Source: Pseudoalteromonas viridis (GTDB lineage: Bacteria; Pseudomonadota; Gammaproteobacteria; Enterobacterales; Alteromonadaceae). From it: a stretch of 64,000 nucleotides of DNA. The notes under the pieces were generated by a model. It saw only the letters and a program-made list of their open reading frames with translations. It did not search any database and had not been told where the DNA came from. The translations under genes and the position numbers were made by a program. The DNA lies in contig NZ_CP072425.1 in assembly GCF_017742995.1 (NCBI RefSeq), forward strand, positions 310,001-374,000. Reading direction: 5' to 3'. Of this stretch, positions 8,841-18,789 are shown in pieces (the first letter of the stretch is position 1; every line of letters begins with the position of its first letter).

Positions 8841-8868
8841 AAACCCGGCCTATTTAAGCCGGGTTTTT
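8841..8868. terminator. Bidirectional terminator between the peptide gene and lpdA
   Basis: AAACCCGGC (8841-8849) pairs with GCCGGGTTT (8858-8866). There is a run of A before it and a run of T after it, so it serves the plus-strand peptide gene and the minus-strand pdh operon. Confidence 0.88.
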
Positions 8869-8889
8869 CAGTTCAATAAGAAGCGTGAA

Positions 8890-10314
8890 TTACTTCTTCT
8901 TGACTGCCTTTTTGTTAGGCAGGTCAGTGATTGAACCTTCGAAGATCTCAGCCGCCAGGCCGATTGACTCGTTCAGCGTTGGGTGAGCGTGGATAGTCAG
9001 TGCCACATCTTCTGCGTCTGCACCCATCTCTACTGCCAGGCCGATCTCGCCCAGCATTTCACCGGCGTTGATACCAACCATTGCACCACCGATCACGCGA
9101 CCAGTTTCTTTGTCGAAGATCATCTTAGTCTGACCTTCAGTACGTGCAGAAGCAATTGCACGACCGGAAGCTGCCCACGGGAATACCGCAGTTTCAATGC
9201 TCAGACCTTGCTCTTTCGCTTCTTTCTCAGTCACACCAACCCATGCGATTTCTGGATCTGTGTAGGCGATTGAAGGAATGCACTTAGGATCGAAGTAATG
9301 TTTCTTACCAGAGATCACTTCAGCAGCAACGTGTGCTTCGTGAACCGCTTTGTGCGCAAGCATAGGCTGACCGACGATGTCACCAATCGCGTAGATGTGG
9401 TTTACGTTGGTCTTCATTTGCTTGTCAGTGTTGATGAAGCCACGCTCATCAACCGCAACGCCCGCTTTGTCTGCGTCAAGCAGTTTACCGTTAGGTGTAC
9501 GACCAACCGCAACCAATACTTTGTCGTAACGTACCTGGCCTTCTGGCGCTTGCTTGCCTTCGAATGAAACGTAGATACCGTCTTCTTTCGCTTCAACCGC
9601 AACAACCTTAGTAGACAGCATTACGTTGAACTTGTCTTTCACATACTTCTGGTAAATCTTGATTACGTCTTTGTCAGCCGCAGGAACCAGTTGGTCTGCA
9701 AACTCAACCACGTCGATTTGTGAACCCAGTGCACGGTAAACAGTACCCATCTCAAGACCGATGATACCACCACCCAGAACAAGTAGTTTTTCTGGTACGT
9801 CTTTGAGCTCAAGTGCGCCAGTTGAGTCAATGATACGCTCATCTTGTGGGATGAAAGGCAGGTTTACAGGCTGAGAGCCTGCTGCGATGATGGCGTTGTC
9901 GAAGTTGACAGTCGTTGTGCCGTCAGCACCTTCAACCGCGATAGAGTTAGAGCCGGTGAATTTACCGTAGCCGCTAACTACTTTTACTTTACGCATTTTC
10001 GCCATGCCAGACAGACCGCCTGTCAGCTGACCAATTACAGACTCTTTCCAGCTACGGATTTTGTCCAGGTCGATTTGAGGAGCACCGAAAGTTACACCGT
10101 GTGAAGCCATTTCAGCTGCGTCGTCGATTACCTTAGCCACGTGTAAAAGTGCTTTTGAAGGAATACAACCTACGTTCAAGCACACACCACCCAGGGTATC
10201 GCGAGATTCGATCAATGTAACTTCTAAACCTAGGTCTGCTGCACGGAATGCTGCAGAGTAACCACCAGGACCACCGCCTAGTACAACAACTTGAGTTTTG
10301 ATTTCGTTGCTCAT
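8890..10314 (-). CDS. lpdA: Dihydrolipoyl dehydrogenase (E3)
   Basis: 474 residues, the usual length. This FAD flavoenzyme reoxidises dihydrolipoyl groups of pyruvate and 2-oxoglutarate dehydrogenase with NAD+. Seen in order: FAD-binding GGGPGGYSAAFRAADLG at residues 13-29; redox disulfide GGVCLNVGCIPSK (about 42-54); NAD-binding GGGIIGLEMGTVYRALG (about 180); second FAD motif YAIGDIVGQPMLAHKA; C-terminal HAHPTLNESIG with the catalytic His-Glu pair. It is the last gene of pdhR-aceE-aceF-lpdA. A hairpin in the 221-bp gap after aceF may lower its readthrough, and the same gap may hold its own promoter, as in Escherichia coli. Confidence 0.97.
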   Translation of the reverse strand: MSNEIKTQVVVLGGGPGGYSAAFRAADLGLEVTLIESRDTLGGVCLNVGCIPSKALLHVAKVIDDAAEMASHGVTFGAPQIDLDKIRSWKESVIGQLTGGLSGMAKMRKVKVVSGYGKFTGSNSIAVEGADGTTTVNFDNAIIAAGSQPVNLPFIPQDERIIDSTGALELKDVPEKLLVLGGGIIGLEMGTVYRALGSQIDVVEFADQLVPAADKDVIKIYQKYVKDKFNVMLSTKVVAVEAKEDGIYVSFEGKQAPEGQVRYDKVLVAVGRTPNGKLLDADKAGVAVDERGFINTDKQMKTNVNHIYAIGDIVGQPMLAHKAVHEAHVAAEVISGKKHYFDPKCIPSIAYTDPEIAWVGVTEKEAKEQGLSIETAVFPWAASGRAIASARTEGQTKMIFDKETGRVIGGAMVGINAGEMLGEIGLAVEMGADAEDVALTIHAHPTLNESIGLAAEIFEGSITDLPNKKAVKKK

Positions 10315-10496
10315 GTTATTACCTTAACTATTATTCGAACGGGACTCTACTCGAGTGAGTATCCGCACCCAATGTGCCTGATCATCGGCAAGCGCTGCCA
10401 CCAACAACCAGAGAGAGTTTTTTGTTGCGCGAAAGTGTATCATTCGCACCCACAGATGTCCCGCCCAAATATCAGACAGGACAGTAAAAATATGAC

Positions 10497-10527
10497 AAAA
10501 CCGCACAACCTGGGGTCATGCGGTTTT
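10497..10527 (-). terminator. Hairpin between aceF and lpdA (partial terminator)
   Basis: On the minus strand AAAACCGCA and TGCGGTTTT form a 9-bp stem (10497-10505 with 10519-10527) around a 13-base loop, just after the aceF stop. It may attenuate or separate lpdA transcription from aceEF. Confidence 0.65.
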
Positions 10528-10535
10528 GCTTTGGC

Positions 10536-12422
10536 TTACATTACCAGCTGACGAATGTCGCTCAGGTAATTGGCCAGGGTCACAGTAAAGCGGGCTGCCA
10601 GTGCACCGTCAATAACACGGTGGTCGTATGAGCAGCTTAGCGGCACCATCAGGCGCGGCTCAAACTCTTTACCATTCCACTTCGGCTTCATCTCAGACTT
10701 AGACACACCTAAGATAGCCACTTCCGGTGCATTCACGATTGGCGTAAATGCCGTACCGCCGATGCCACCCAGGCTTGAGATAGTGAAACAACCGCCCTGC
10801 ATGTCAGCTGCAGTCAGCTTGCCTTCACGAGCCTTCTTAGACACGTCCATCAGCTCGCGAGACAGCTCGATGATGCCTTTTTTGTTGACGTCTTTGAAGA
10901 CAGGCACAACCAGGCCATTTGGCGTATCTACCGCTACACCTATGTTCACATACTTCTTCAGGATCAGGCTTTCACCGTCTTCTGAAAGTGACGAGTTAAA
11001 GGTTGGGAACTCTTCCAGTGCTTTGGCCGCTGCTTTCATCACGAATACCAATGGAGTGATCTTCACGCCCATTTTCTTCTTCTCAGCCAGCACATTCTGC
11101 TCTTTACGGAATGCTTCCAGTGTGGTGATGTCGGCTTCGTCAAACTGAGTCACGTGTGGGATCTGAACCCAGTTACGGTGCAGGTTAGCGCCTGAGATCT
11201 TCTGGATACGAGAGAGTTTCTTCTCTTCGACTTCACCAAACTTGCTGAAGTCGACTTTCGGCCAAGGGATCAGACCCAGCTCGCCGCCACCGGTGCTGCC
11301 GCCTTTGCTGATCTCGCCAGACTCAACCTTACGAACCAGTTCTTTCACATAGTTCTGCACGTCTTCTTTCAGTACACGGTTCTTACGACCCGTGCCTTTA
11401 ACGCGTGCCAGGTTAACGCCAAACTCGCGCGCCAGACGACGTACCACAGGCGAGGCATGGGCATAATCATCATTGGCCACAAACTCGTCTTTCGCTGCAC
11501 TTGGTGCAGGCGCTGCTGCCGGAGCCGCTTTTGCCGCTGGGGCTGGAGCAGGAGCAGCAGGTGCTGGTGCTGCCTGAGCCGGCGCTGCCGCCGCAACGGT
11601 TTCGAATACAAAGATCAGTGAACCGGTTGATACTTTGTCGCCAGCCGCCACTTTGATTTCTTTGACGGTACCGGCAAATGGCGCTGGTACTTCCATTGAC
11701 GCTTTGTCGCCTTCAACGGTGATCAAAGACTGCTCTTCTTCAACGCTGTCGCCTACTGCTACCATGATTTCAGTGACTTCAACTTCGTCACCACCGATAT
11801 CCGGCACCTGTACTTCCTGCAATGAAGGCGTTGCTTCAACCGGGGCTGCCGCTGGCGCAGTTTCTGCTGCAGCCGGTGCTGCTGCACCCGCTGTTTCAAA
11901 GACAAAAACTAAGCTGCCGGTGGCCACTTTGCCGCCAATCTCAACTTTGATTTCTTTCACTGTACCAGCAAATGGTGCAGGTACTTCCATTGATGCCTTG
12001 TCGCCTTCAACCGTGATCAAAGACTGCTCAGCTTCAACGCTGTCGCCAACCGCAACCAGGATTTCGGTGACTTCAACTTCGTCGCCGCCAATGTCTGGTA
12101 CGTGGACTTCTTTCACTTCCGCGGTTGCCGGGGCAGGCGCCGCAGCAGCCGGAGCCGCTGCTGGGGCAGCCTCTGCAGCAGACGCATCGCCCGCCGCTTC
12201 GAAGACCATGATCAGTGAGCCGGTCGACACTTTGTCGCCTTCACTGATTTTGATTTCTTTAACCGTACCCGCTTGAGAAGCAGGCACTTCCATTGACGCT
12301 TTGTCGCCTTCAACGGTGATCAGCGACTGCTCTTCTTCTACCGTGTCGCCAACGCTGACCAAAATCTCGGTTACTTCAACCTCATCGGCGCCAATATCTG
12401 GTACATGAATTTCGATTGCCAT
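10536..12422 (-). CDS. aceF: Pyruvate dehydrogenase dihydrolipoyl acetyltransferase (E2), three lipoyl domains
   Basis: 628 residues from ATG 12422 ([19 protein letters not shown]), matching the Escherichia coli start; a GTG one codon upstream is not needed. Three lipoyl domains, each with the lipoyl-lysine motif [10 protein letters not shown] (about residues 41, 145 and 246), are joined by Ala-Pro linkers. Next come the peripheral-subunit-binding domain ([20 protein letters not shown], about 330-365) and the catalytic acetyltransferase domain ending in [17 protein letters not shown] with the HRxxDG signature. It transfers the acetyl group from E1 to CoA and forms the core of the complex. Spacing to aceE is 11 bases. 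Confidence 0.97.
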   Translation of the reverse strand: MAIEIHVPDIGADEVEVTEILVSVGDTVEEEQSLITVEGDKASMEVPASQAGTVKEIKISEGDKVSTGSLIMVFEAAGDASAAEAAPAAAPAAAAPAPATAEVKEVHVPDIGGDEVEVTEILVAVGDSVEAEQSLITVEGDKASMEVPAPFAGTVKEIKVEIGGKVATGSLVFVFETAGAAAPAAAETAPAAAPVEATPSLQEVQVPDIGGDEVEVTEIMVAVGDSVEEEQSLITVEGDKASMEVPAPFAGTVKEIKVAAGDKVSTGSLIFVFETVAAAAPAQAAPAPAAPAPAPAAKAAPAAAPAPSAAKDEFVANDDYAHASPVVRRLAREFGVNLARVKGTGRKNRVLKEDVQNYVKELVRKVESGEISKGGSTGGGELGLIPWPKVDFSKFGEVEEKKLSRIQKISGANLHRNWVQIPHVTQFDEADITTLEAFRKEQNVLAEKKKMGVKITPLVFVMKAAAKALEEFPTFNSSLSEDGESLILKKYVNIGVAVDTPNGLVVPVFKDVNKKGIIELSRELMDVSKKAREGKLTAADMQGGCFTISSLGGIGGTAFTPIVNAPEVAILGVSKSEMKPKWNGKEFEPRLMVPLSCSYDHRVIDGALAARFTVTLANYLSDIRQLVM

Positions 12423-12433
12423 CACTTAGCCTC

Positions 12434-15100
12434 TTATGCGTAAAGTGGGTTGGTTTTGGTTGTGTCGATATCAAATTTCTTGATAGCGTCTGTTACTACT
12501 GATTTTTCAACTTTGCCTTGCTTAACCAGCTCGCTCAGTGCAGCAACAACCACGTAGCCTGCATTTACTTCAAAGTGGCGACGCAGGTTTTCACGGCTGT
12601 CTGAACGACCATAACCGTCGGTGCCCAGCACTTTGTAAGAAACGCTTGGCATGAAGGCACGAACCTGATCGGCATAGCTCTTCATGTAGTCAGTAGCCGC
12701 AATTGCCGGGGCTTCGCCCAGTACCGTGCTGATGTAAGATACTTTTTGTTCTGCATCCGGGTTCAGCATGTTGAAACGCTCAGCGTCCTGACCGTCACGT
12801 GCAAGCTCGTTGAATGACGTCACAGAGAATACGTCAGATGCAATGCCGTAATCGTCGCTCAGGATCTGCGCCGCTTTACGTACTTCGTTCAGAATAGTAC
12901 CTGAGCCCATCAGCTGTACCTGAGCCTTATCGCCGGTGTAGCTTTCCAGCTTGTAGATACCCTTACGGATACCCTCTTCGGCGCCTTCTGGCATAGCAGG
13001 CTGATGATAGTTTTCGTTCATCAGTGTCAGGTAATAGAACACGTTTTCCTGCTCAGGACCGTACATACGACGGATACCGTCTTGCAGAATAACCGCGACT
13101 TCAAACGCGAACGTTGGGTCGTAAGAAATACAGTTAGGGATCGTGCCCGCCTGAATGTGCGAGTGACCATCTTCGTGCTGCAGACCTTCACCATTAAGCG
13201 TTGTACGACCTGCTGTTGCACCTAGCAAGAAGCCGCGTGCCTGCTGGTCACCCGCCATCCACGCCATGTCGCCAACACGTTGGAAACCGAACATAGAGTA
13301 GTAGATGTAGAACGGGATCATTGGCAGATCATTGGTGCTGTAAGACGTTGCCGCAGCCACCCATGAAGACATTGCACCCAGCTCGTTGATACCTTCTTGC
13401 AGTACCTGACCAGACGTGGCTTCTTTATAGTAAGAAACTATGTCGCGGTCCTGAGGTGTGTAGTTCTGACCGTGCGGGTTATAAATACCAATCTGACGGA
13501 ACAGGCCTTCCATACCGAAAGTACGCGCTTCATCGGCAATGATAGGTACGATGTTTTTACCTACGCCTTTGTCTTTCAGCAGGATATTCAATGCACGAAC
13601 ATACGCCATAGTCGTTGAGATATCACGCTTTTGCTCTTCCAGCAGCGGCTTGAATGCATCCAGCTCTGGCAGCGTCAGCGCTTCTGTGAAGTTAGGCAAA
13701 CGCTGTGGCGTGTAGCCGTGTAGCGCCTTACGACGTGCGTGCAGGTATTCGTACTCTGCTGACCCCTCTTCCAGCGTCAGGTAAGGCAGGTCTTTGATTT
13801 GCTCGTCAGATACCAGGTCTTCCAGGCCCAGACGTGAACGCAGGTGCTCAACGTGCGTCATGTCCATTTTCTTCACCTGGTGGGCGATGTTTTTACCTTC
13901 CGCCGCTTCACCCATACCGTAACCTTTTACAGTCTTAGCCAGGATCACCGTCGGACGACCTTTAGTTTCTTGTGCCGCTTTAAACGCTGCGAACAGTTTA
14001 GACGGCTCATGACCACCGCGCTTAAGTGCGAAGATCTCTTCGTCTGTCATGTCAGCAACCAGTGCCGCTGTCTCCGGGTAACGACCGAAGAAGTGCTCAC
14101 GTACGTATGCGCCATCTTTGGCTTTATAGGTCTGGTAGTCACCGTCGATGGTTTCGTTCATCAGCTGCAGCAGCTTACCTGTGGTGTCTTTCGCCAGTAG
14201 CTTGTCCCAGCCTGAACCCCAGACAACTTTGATAACGTTCCAGCCAGCGCCTTTGAACAGACCTTCCAGTTCCTGGATGATCTTACCGTTACCCATTACC
14301 GGGCCATCCAGGCGCTGTAGGTTACAGTTGATCAGGTAACACAGGTTATCGAGCTTCTCACGAGCCGCGAAAGAAATCGCACCACGTGACTCTGGCTCAT
14401 CCATTTCACCGTCGCCCAGGAAAGCGTATACACGCTGCTCGGCAGTGTCTTTCAGGCCACGGCCGTCAAGGTATTTCAGGAAACGAGCCTGATAGATAGA
14501 CGCAATTGGACCCAGACCCATAGATACAGTTGGGAACTGCCAGAATTCAGGCATCAGTTTAGGGTGCGGATAAGAAGACAGACCTTTGCCGTCTACTTCC
14601 TGACGGAAGTTGTCCAGTTGCTCCGCAGTCAAACGACCTTCAACGAACGCACGGGCATAAATACCCGGTGAAATGTGGCCCTGATAGTAAACCAGGTCGC
14701 CGCCGTCTTTTTCATTTGGTGCGCGGAAGAAATGGTTAAAACACATTTCATAAAACGCTGCAGACGACTGGTACGACGCCATATGTCCGCCCAGCTCCAG
14801 ATCTTTCTTAGAAGCGCGCAGTACGATCATGATCGCATTCCAGCGGATGATAGAGCGAATACGACGCTCCAGATTGACATCCCCCGGATAGGCAGGTTCC
14901 TGATCTGCCGGGATAGTGTTGACATAGTTGGTCGTAATACCGGTTGGCATATCAACGCCATCCAGACGCGCCTGCTCAAGTACCTGCTCAAGCAGGAATT
15001 GCGCGCGCTCTACGCCTTCTTCTTTTACAACCGACTCAAGCGCCTGCAACCACTCTTGGGTTTCTAGCGCGTCTACGTCAAATTTATTGACTTCAGACAT
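12434..15100 (-). CDS. aceE: Pyruvate dehydrogenase E1 component, homodimeric type
   Basis: 888 residues, against 887 in Escherichia coli. The thiamine-diphosphate enzyme decarboxylates pyruvate and acetylates the lipoyl arm of E2. Seen: the N-terminal E2-binding region (DALETQEWLQALESVVKEEG), the ThDP/Mg motif beginning GDGEMDEPESRG and closing with CNLQRLDGPV, and the conserved FGRYPE, KTVKGYGMG and HEDGHSH segments. It is the first structural gene after pdhR, 68 bases downstream of it, and is expected to be pyruvate-induced through PdhR. Confidence 0.97.
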   Translation of the reverse strand: MSEVNKFDVDALETQEWLQALESVVKEEGVERAQFLLEQVLEQARLDGVDMPTGITTNYVNTIPADQEPAYPGDVNLERRIRSIIRWNAIMIVLRASKKDLELGGHMASYQSSAAFYEMCFNHFFRAPNEKDGGDLVYYQGHISPGIYARAFVEGRLTAEQLDNFRQEVDGKGLSSYPHPKLMPEFWQFPTVSMGLGPIASIYQARFLKYLDGRGLKDTAEQRVYAFLGDGEMDEPESRGAISFAAREKLDNLCYLINCNLQRLDGPVMGNGKIIQELEGLFKGAGWNVIKVVWGSGWDKLLAKDTTGKLLQLMNETIDGDYQTYKAKDGAYVREHFFGRYPETAALVADMTDEEIFALKRGGHEPSKLFAAFKAAQETKGRPTVILAKTVKGYGMGEAAEGKNIAHQVKKMDMTHVEHLRSRLGLEDLVSDEQIKDLPYLTLEEGSAEYEYLHARRKALHGYTPQRLPNFTEALTLPELDAFKPLLEEQKRDISTTMAYVRALNILLKDKGVGKNIVPIIADEARTFGMEGLFRQIGIYNPHGQNYTPQDRDIVSYYKEATSGQVLQEGINELGAMSSWVAAATSYSTNDLPMIPFYIYYSMFGFQRVGDMAWMAGDQQARGFLLGATAGRTTLNGEGLQHEDGHSHIQAGTIPNCISYDPTFAFEVAVILQDGIRRMYGPEQENVFYYLTLMNENYHQPAMPEGAEEGIRKGIYKLESYTGDKAQVQLMGSGTILNEVRKAAQILSDDYGIASDVFSVTSFNELARDGQDAERFNMLNPDAEQKVSYISTVLGEAPAIAATDYMKSYADQVRAFMPSVSYKVLGTDGYGRSDSRENLRRHFEVNAGYVVVAALSELVKQGKVEKSVVTDAIKKFDIDTTKTNPLYA

Positions 15101-15168
15101 ATGGAGTGTTCCTTATGTTTAAAATACGAATTTATTCTATAGCGTTAGCTTATGGCTCTGTTTGTGTA

Positions 15169-15918
15169 CTACTGTGCTTTGGTGCGACGCAAGCTGCGCT
15201 CAATGCGCGACCGCTCTCGCCCGGCTTCCAGCAACGCCTCTTCGATAAAGGCTAAGTGCGCGTTACTGGCCAGTCTTGCCTGCTCAGGCTTACCTTCGAT
15301 CACGGCGTTTTTTAACACCTCGCGATGATGGGCAAGCTGTGCGCTGGCATCTGGCTTTTGCACTAACACCGTTAAGTTCTGCAATACATTTTGTTCCAGT
15401 AAAGACTGCATGCCCCGCATCAGATGCAACAACACCACATTGTGTGAGGCTTCTGCTACGGTAAAATGGAAGGTATTGATGGCTCTGGCCTTTTGCACCA
15501 AATCATCGCCAACACTGGCGATGTCATCAAAGCTTTGTTCCACTTTATCGAGATCCGTTTGCGTGCCACGCATGGCGGCGTAGTACGCTGCAATGCCCTC
15601 CAGGGCATGACGAAACTCCAGCAAATCAAACTGCGACTCGGGGTGTTTACTGATCAACTCGAATAAGGGATCAGTCAGACCCTCTTCAAGCTGATTTTTC
15701 ACATAGGTACCGCCACCCTGACGTCGGGTAACCAGCCCTTTGGCTTCAAGCTTTTGAATGGCTTCGCGCAGCGATGGCCGCGACACTTCAAATTGCTTGG
15801 CCAGTTCACGCTCCGGCGGCAGCTTTTCCCCTGGCATCAACGACCCTTCTAGGATCATATTTTCCAGTTGTTCCAGAATGACATCTGATAGTTTCGCTGC
15901 TTTTATCTTTAAAGACAT
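15169..15918 (-). CDS. pdhR: Pyruvate-sensing GntR/FadR-family repressor
   Basis: 249 residues, close to the enteric protein. The N-terminal winged helix (residues 8-75) has LPPERELAKQFEVSRPSLRE and the wing VTRRQGGGTYV. The C-terminal FCD ligand domain shows the helix pattern LLEFRHALEGIAAYYAA ... FHFTVAEASHN ... AHHREVLKNAVIEGK. It heads the operon pdhR-aceE-aceF-lpdA. In enteric bacteria PdhR represses this operon and releases DNA on binding pyruvate; a matching operator lies upstream at 16051-16068, so autoregulation is expected here. Confidence 0.93.
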   Translation of the reverse strand: MSLKIKAAKLSDVILEQLENMILEGSLMPGEKLPPERELAKQFEVSRPSLREAIQKLEAKGLVTRRQGGGTYVKNQLEEGLTDPLFELISKHPESQFDLLEFRHALEGIAAYYAAMRGTQTDLDKVEQSFDDIASVGDDLVQKARAINTFHFTVAEASHNVVLLHLMRGMQSLLEQNVLQNLTVLVQKPDASAQLAHHREVLKNAVIEGKPEQARLASNAHLAFIEEALLEAGRERSRIERSLRRTKAQ

Positions 15919-16050
15919 TGATTAAACGCCGAGTTTATAGGTGAAACCCCAAGTCAGCTGTCTTAAACACCACCCGTAAAAACACCGGCAAGATGCTGAT
16001 CCAGCTCACTCTTTACTTAAACAGATCCGGTAAGGCCAACCCTAAAGGTA

Positions 16051-16068
16051 AATTGGTCATACCAAATT
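16051..16068. promoter_or_regulatory. PdhR operator
   Basis: AATTGGTCATACCAAATT fits the known PdhR box AATTGGTnnnACCAATT with one inserted base in the right arm. It lies 133 bp upstream of the pdhR start, where the operon promoter should be. Confidence 0.75.
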
Positions 16069-16201
16069 TGAGCACTACGTTATCAAAATCAAGCGCAACT
16101 GTCAAAATTCAGCGCTTTGCGGCTAAAAGTAATACAAAAAAAGCCATTACAAAGTGTCTAAACTTTATACAAGTTAAATGATTTAAAAAAGGAAAATAAA
16201 A

Positions 16202-16212
16202 TGGTCAGACCA
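16202..16212. promoter_or_regulatory. FadR/GntR-like palindrome
   Basis: TGGTCAGACCA is a perfect inverted repeat around a central A, close to the FadR core TGGTCnGACCA and also compatible with a GntR relative. It lies about 290 bp upstream of pdhR. Whether PdhR, FadR or nothing binds it cannot be told. The remainder of 15919-16426 shows no convincing gene. Confidence 0.35.
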
Positions 16213-16370
16213 GATAGAAAAGCCAATCACTGGTTTACGTCATACTCACTTTGCTAACACACTTGTGAACTGCTGTAGTTAAGAGACTCGCGATGGGAAG
16301 TAAAGCCAGAGTGCTACATGCATTTTGCTAACGAGCGGGTAAAGTATTGCGTCAATGGTTGCCTGATAAA

Positions 16371-16403
16371 TGTCGACGTCCCCTTATGCTGAGGACGTCG
16401 ACA
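16371..16403. repeat. Perfect 11-bp hairpin
   Basis: TGTCGACGTCC (16371-16381) and GGACGTCGACA (16393-16403) flank an 11-base loop just beyond the 3' end of the minus-strand gene at 16427. It could end or protect that transcript. There is no clear T run, so a rho-independent terminator is unproven. Confidence 0.5.
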
Positions 16404-16426
16404 CATCGACTGGCTTATAAATAAGC

Positions 16427-17569
16427 TTAAGGAAAAGTTACTTTCAGCGGTGCCAGTTTAAACGCGCCCTGTTTTGCCTCATCCAGGCCTGTCAGGGCGA
16501 TAAAGCTGGCCTGGGCGTGACGCTGATATGCTTCCTCAGTAAACCCAAGCTGCTTTGCCTGCTCAGGGCTTCCAAGCGGGTTATGTTCAAACGCAAAGCT
16601 CATCAGCCAGTAAGTTTCATAATCGCGGGCATAGGTATTGCGATTAAGAAAAGCCCCATACTGCGAAGGAATATCCCAGGCAATTTTGGTCTGGATCTGC
16701 TCTGAGCCGGGCACGCTTTGATAGCTTAAGGTAAAAAACGGTGTCAAAAAGGCTTTGGCATTGCCACGCAGCGCCCCCAGTTCGTAAACCGGGTTATTCC
16801 AATTCCAGACGCCAAAATCGGTTGCTGCGACGCTCAGTTCGCCTTGTTCCACGTCTTCTTTAAACAGCAAGCGGGAGATATATCCATCCAGTACTATCTC
16901 CCCCTTGATGGGCAAGATCAGATGAACAGGTTCATGGTAGCCTGGGTGGCTGTAGTCGCATTCCCCAAACCGTGAGTTGAGACAATACACAATGTCATTG
17001 TCGGCCGAGGCTTGATTAAGGTCGCTGGGATGCTGCATTTTCAGAGCATAAGGCAGGCGTGTTGCATCATGATGTTGTAATAACTTCAATAGTGCGGTTC
17101 GGCTATAAGCTAACTCGGTTGAAAAATTTTGCGATTTACCGTCAACCTCGCGCTCGCTATATATCCATATGCCCAGCGTATTGCTGTCCTGTAGCCGCGC
17201 CAGTGCCTCACGCACAGGCAGATCTGCTGCCCAGGCCTGCCTGTTACCTTGCTGACGCTCAGGTGCAAAGAACCCACAATGCAAGTAGCTATGCTCTGTA
17301 TAGACATCAAAATAAGCAAATCCCAACTGGCTTGCAGCAAAGCGCGCTCGCAGATGTGGTTCGCCCTGTTTGTCTATAATATCGAAACCAAGAAATCGTA
17401 CCGAAGGGTCGGCTTTTAAATCGGCTTGACTGGTGAAGTGTGCACTTTGTAAGACATGCTGTTCACTCAACGCGGTACTGCAGGCGTTATCCACCAGTTG
17501 CGTGCTTGCCAGGCTTATCTGGCTATATGAGAGTGCCGTAAAAAAGAAAAAACGTGATAAAAATGTCAT
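16427..17569 (-). CDS. Secreted protein of unknown function
   Basis: 380 residues with a signal peptide (MTFLSRFFFFTALSYSQISL, cleavage near LAS-TQ). The mature protein is rich in aromatic residues and beta-like, with stretches such as LGIWIYSEREVDG, HEPVHLILPIKGEIVLDGYI and FGVWNWNNPVYELG; four scattered Cys could pair in the periplasm. No catalytic motif or lipobox is visible. It is alone, with a strong hairpin downstream. I do not recognise the family. Confidence 0.7.
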   Translation of the reverse strand: MTFLSRFFFFTALSYSQISLASTQLVDNACSTALSEQHVLQSAHFTSQADLKADPSVRFLGFDIIDKQGEPHLRARFAASQLGFAYFDVYTEHSYLHCGFFAPERQQGNRQAWAADLPVREALARLQDSNTLGIWIYSEREVDGKSQNFSTELAYSRTALLKLLQHHDATRLPYALKMQHPSDLNQASADNDIVYCLNSRFGECDYSHPGYHEPVHLILPIKGEIVLDGYISRLLFKEDVEQGELSVAATDFGVWNWNNPVYELGALRGNAKAFLTPFFTLSYQSVPGSEQIQTKIAWDIPSQYGAFLNRNTYARDYETYWLMSFAFEHNPLGSPEQAKQLGFTEEAYQRHAQASFIALTGLDEAKQGAFKLAPLKVTFP

Positions 17570-17740
17570 GATCTAGTCCTTGAATTGATCTAATGTTTTT
17601 GAGCAGTCACAGACTGCGCCTGTTATTGCAGCGCTGTGTTCCTACCCGGCTGAGATTAAACAGCACAACACATGCCACAAACCACCAAATTAACATTCAA
17701 CCACTTAAATTAACAACCATATTTTATAATGGCGCAGGTT

Positions 17741-17953
17741 TAACAGCTTGATGTGGACAACGTTAACGAAATTGACCTGTACCTGTTTACCACCGTGAAT
17801 GGCAAAATAACGACCAAAACTGAGTTAGAAGCTTGTCAAATATCTATCCCAACCAACATCGACAATGACGGAAATGGAGAAATCGACACTATTGGCATTA
17901 GCAGCAAGAAGCACTATTGGGTAACACTTGGCCATATTTGCGATCAGACCTGA
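17741..17953 (+). pseudogene. Fragment of a secreted repeat protein, probably non-functional
   Basis: A short frame starts right after a stop (TAA, CAG CTT GAT GTG) and reads QLDVDNVNEIDLYLFTTVNG then ...NIDNDGNGEIDTIG and stops at 17953. The Asp-rich stretches resemble dockerin/EF-hand-like ends of large secreted proteins. No ribosome site or proper start is present, and protein-like sequence continues in another frame to about 18040 (FSAKSTDPEISTQGDALLRP). This suggests a decayed piece of a larger gene. The rest of 17570-18042 appears empty. Confidence 0.3.
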
Positions 17954-18042
17954 ATTTTCAGCAAAAAGCACTGATCCTGAAATCAGTACACAGGGCGATG
18001 CCCTTCTAAGGCCATCGCTGCCTAATGCGTACCCCAATTGGG

Positions 18043-18789
18043 TTATGCGCCGTCATGAACATAATTATATGGCTCATCCGCGAAAGCAACTTCTGCTTTA
18101 CTCTTTAGCTGCTCGGCAACATTATCTACAAAATCCAACACACTCAGGTTTATACCTTCGGTCACTTTATATGATTTTGATTCAACTCTTTCTTCCATCA
18201 GAGATTTCATATCTATGATGTCAGCAAAGTTGTCTTCATTGACATCATATTTTCCCCAATAACTGCTGGTACCACTCGGTCCGCGTTCCATTTCGGTGTA
18301 CTTCAGGAAAGCCTCTTTTACCTCATTGGCATATTTGACCAACTCTCGGTTATTATTAAGCTTTGTCTCTAGCGTCATGATCTCATCTTCGCTCAGGTCA
18401 CCACTGACTTTCATCAGCCCCTGCTCGTCGACCGAAAACCGCCAATTTTTCTCTGCAAGCATAGGGTCGGTCAACTCAAGCATGCCCATAAAATCATCAT
18501 AATGCTCAACCATTTTATTGGCCGCATGAAACATATCGCTACCAGCGTAAAGCTGAGAGTGGGCTTCACCGACTCGTTTTAAAGTTTCTTCAGCGGTTTC
18601 TAGCAATACCTGCCCTTCACCAATAACAACCGGCCTGCTGTAGGTTGGGGTCTGACCTTGCTCACCAGAACGGTGGTAAACATCGGGCGCCAGTGTACCG
18701 TGCGCCATCTCTTTGGGAGGTGTTTTTGGCGTTTCAGGGCCGCTCGGCTGCACCTGTGGTTGTGCCAGTGCACTCGTATCCACTTTCAT
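18043..18789 (-). CDS. Orphan hydrophilic protein, function unknown
   Basis: 248 residues without signal peptide or membrane segments. Residues 1-60 are Pro/Gln/Thr-rich and probably disordered. Residues 65-248 are mostly helical and acidic (VLLETAEETLKRVGEAHSQL; LSEDEIMTLETKLNNNRELV; ISM-like ends absent). The gene stands alone with about 500 non-coding bases on its 5' side. In that gap a GTG-started 65-codon frame (18892-19089, plus strand) lacks a good ribosome site, so I do not call it. I do not recognise the protein. Confidence 0.6.
   Translation of the reverse strand: MKVDTSALAQPQVQPSGPETPKTPPKEMAHGTLAPDVYHRSGEQGQTPTYSRPVVIGEGQVLLETAEETLKRVGEAHSQLYAGSDMFHAANKMVEHYDDFMGMLELTDPMLAEKNWRFSVDEQGLMKVSGDLSEDEIMTLETKLNNNRELVKYANEVKEAFLKYTEMERGPSGTSSYWGKYDVNEDNFADIIDMKSLMEERVESKSYKVTEGINLSVLDFVDNVAEQLKSKAEVAFADEPYNYVHDGA

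Noticed and set aside
10570..11148. Plus-strand frame of 192 codons opposite the aceF catalytic domain
   Set aside because: Antisense shadow of a conserved gene, without ribosome site or recognisable motif.
11635..12276. Long plus-strand frame rich in Ser, Thr, Pro and Ala opposite aceF
   Set aside because: It is antisense to the repeated lipoyl domains and Ala-Pro linkers; the repetitive composition explains the openness. aceF is certain.
15993..16181. Short frame upstream of pdhR
   Set aside because: It runs through the PdhR operator and promoter region and has no ribosome site; composition is not protein-like.
7759..18789. The two orphan proteins opening with MKVD as paralogues
   Set aside because: Only the first four residues and a generally disordered N-terminus agree; the folded parts differ.
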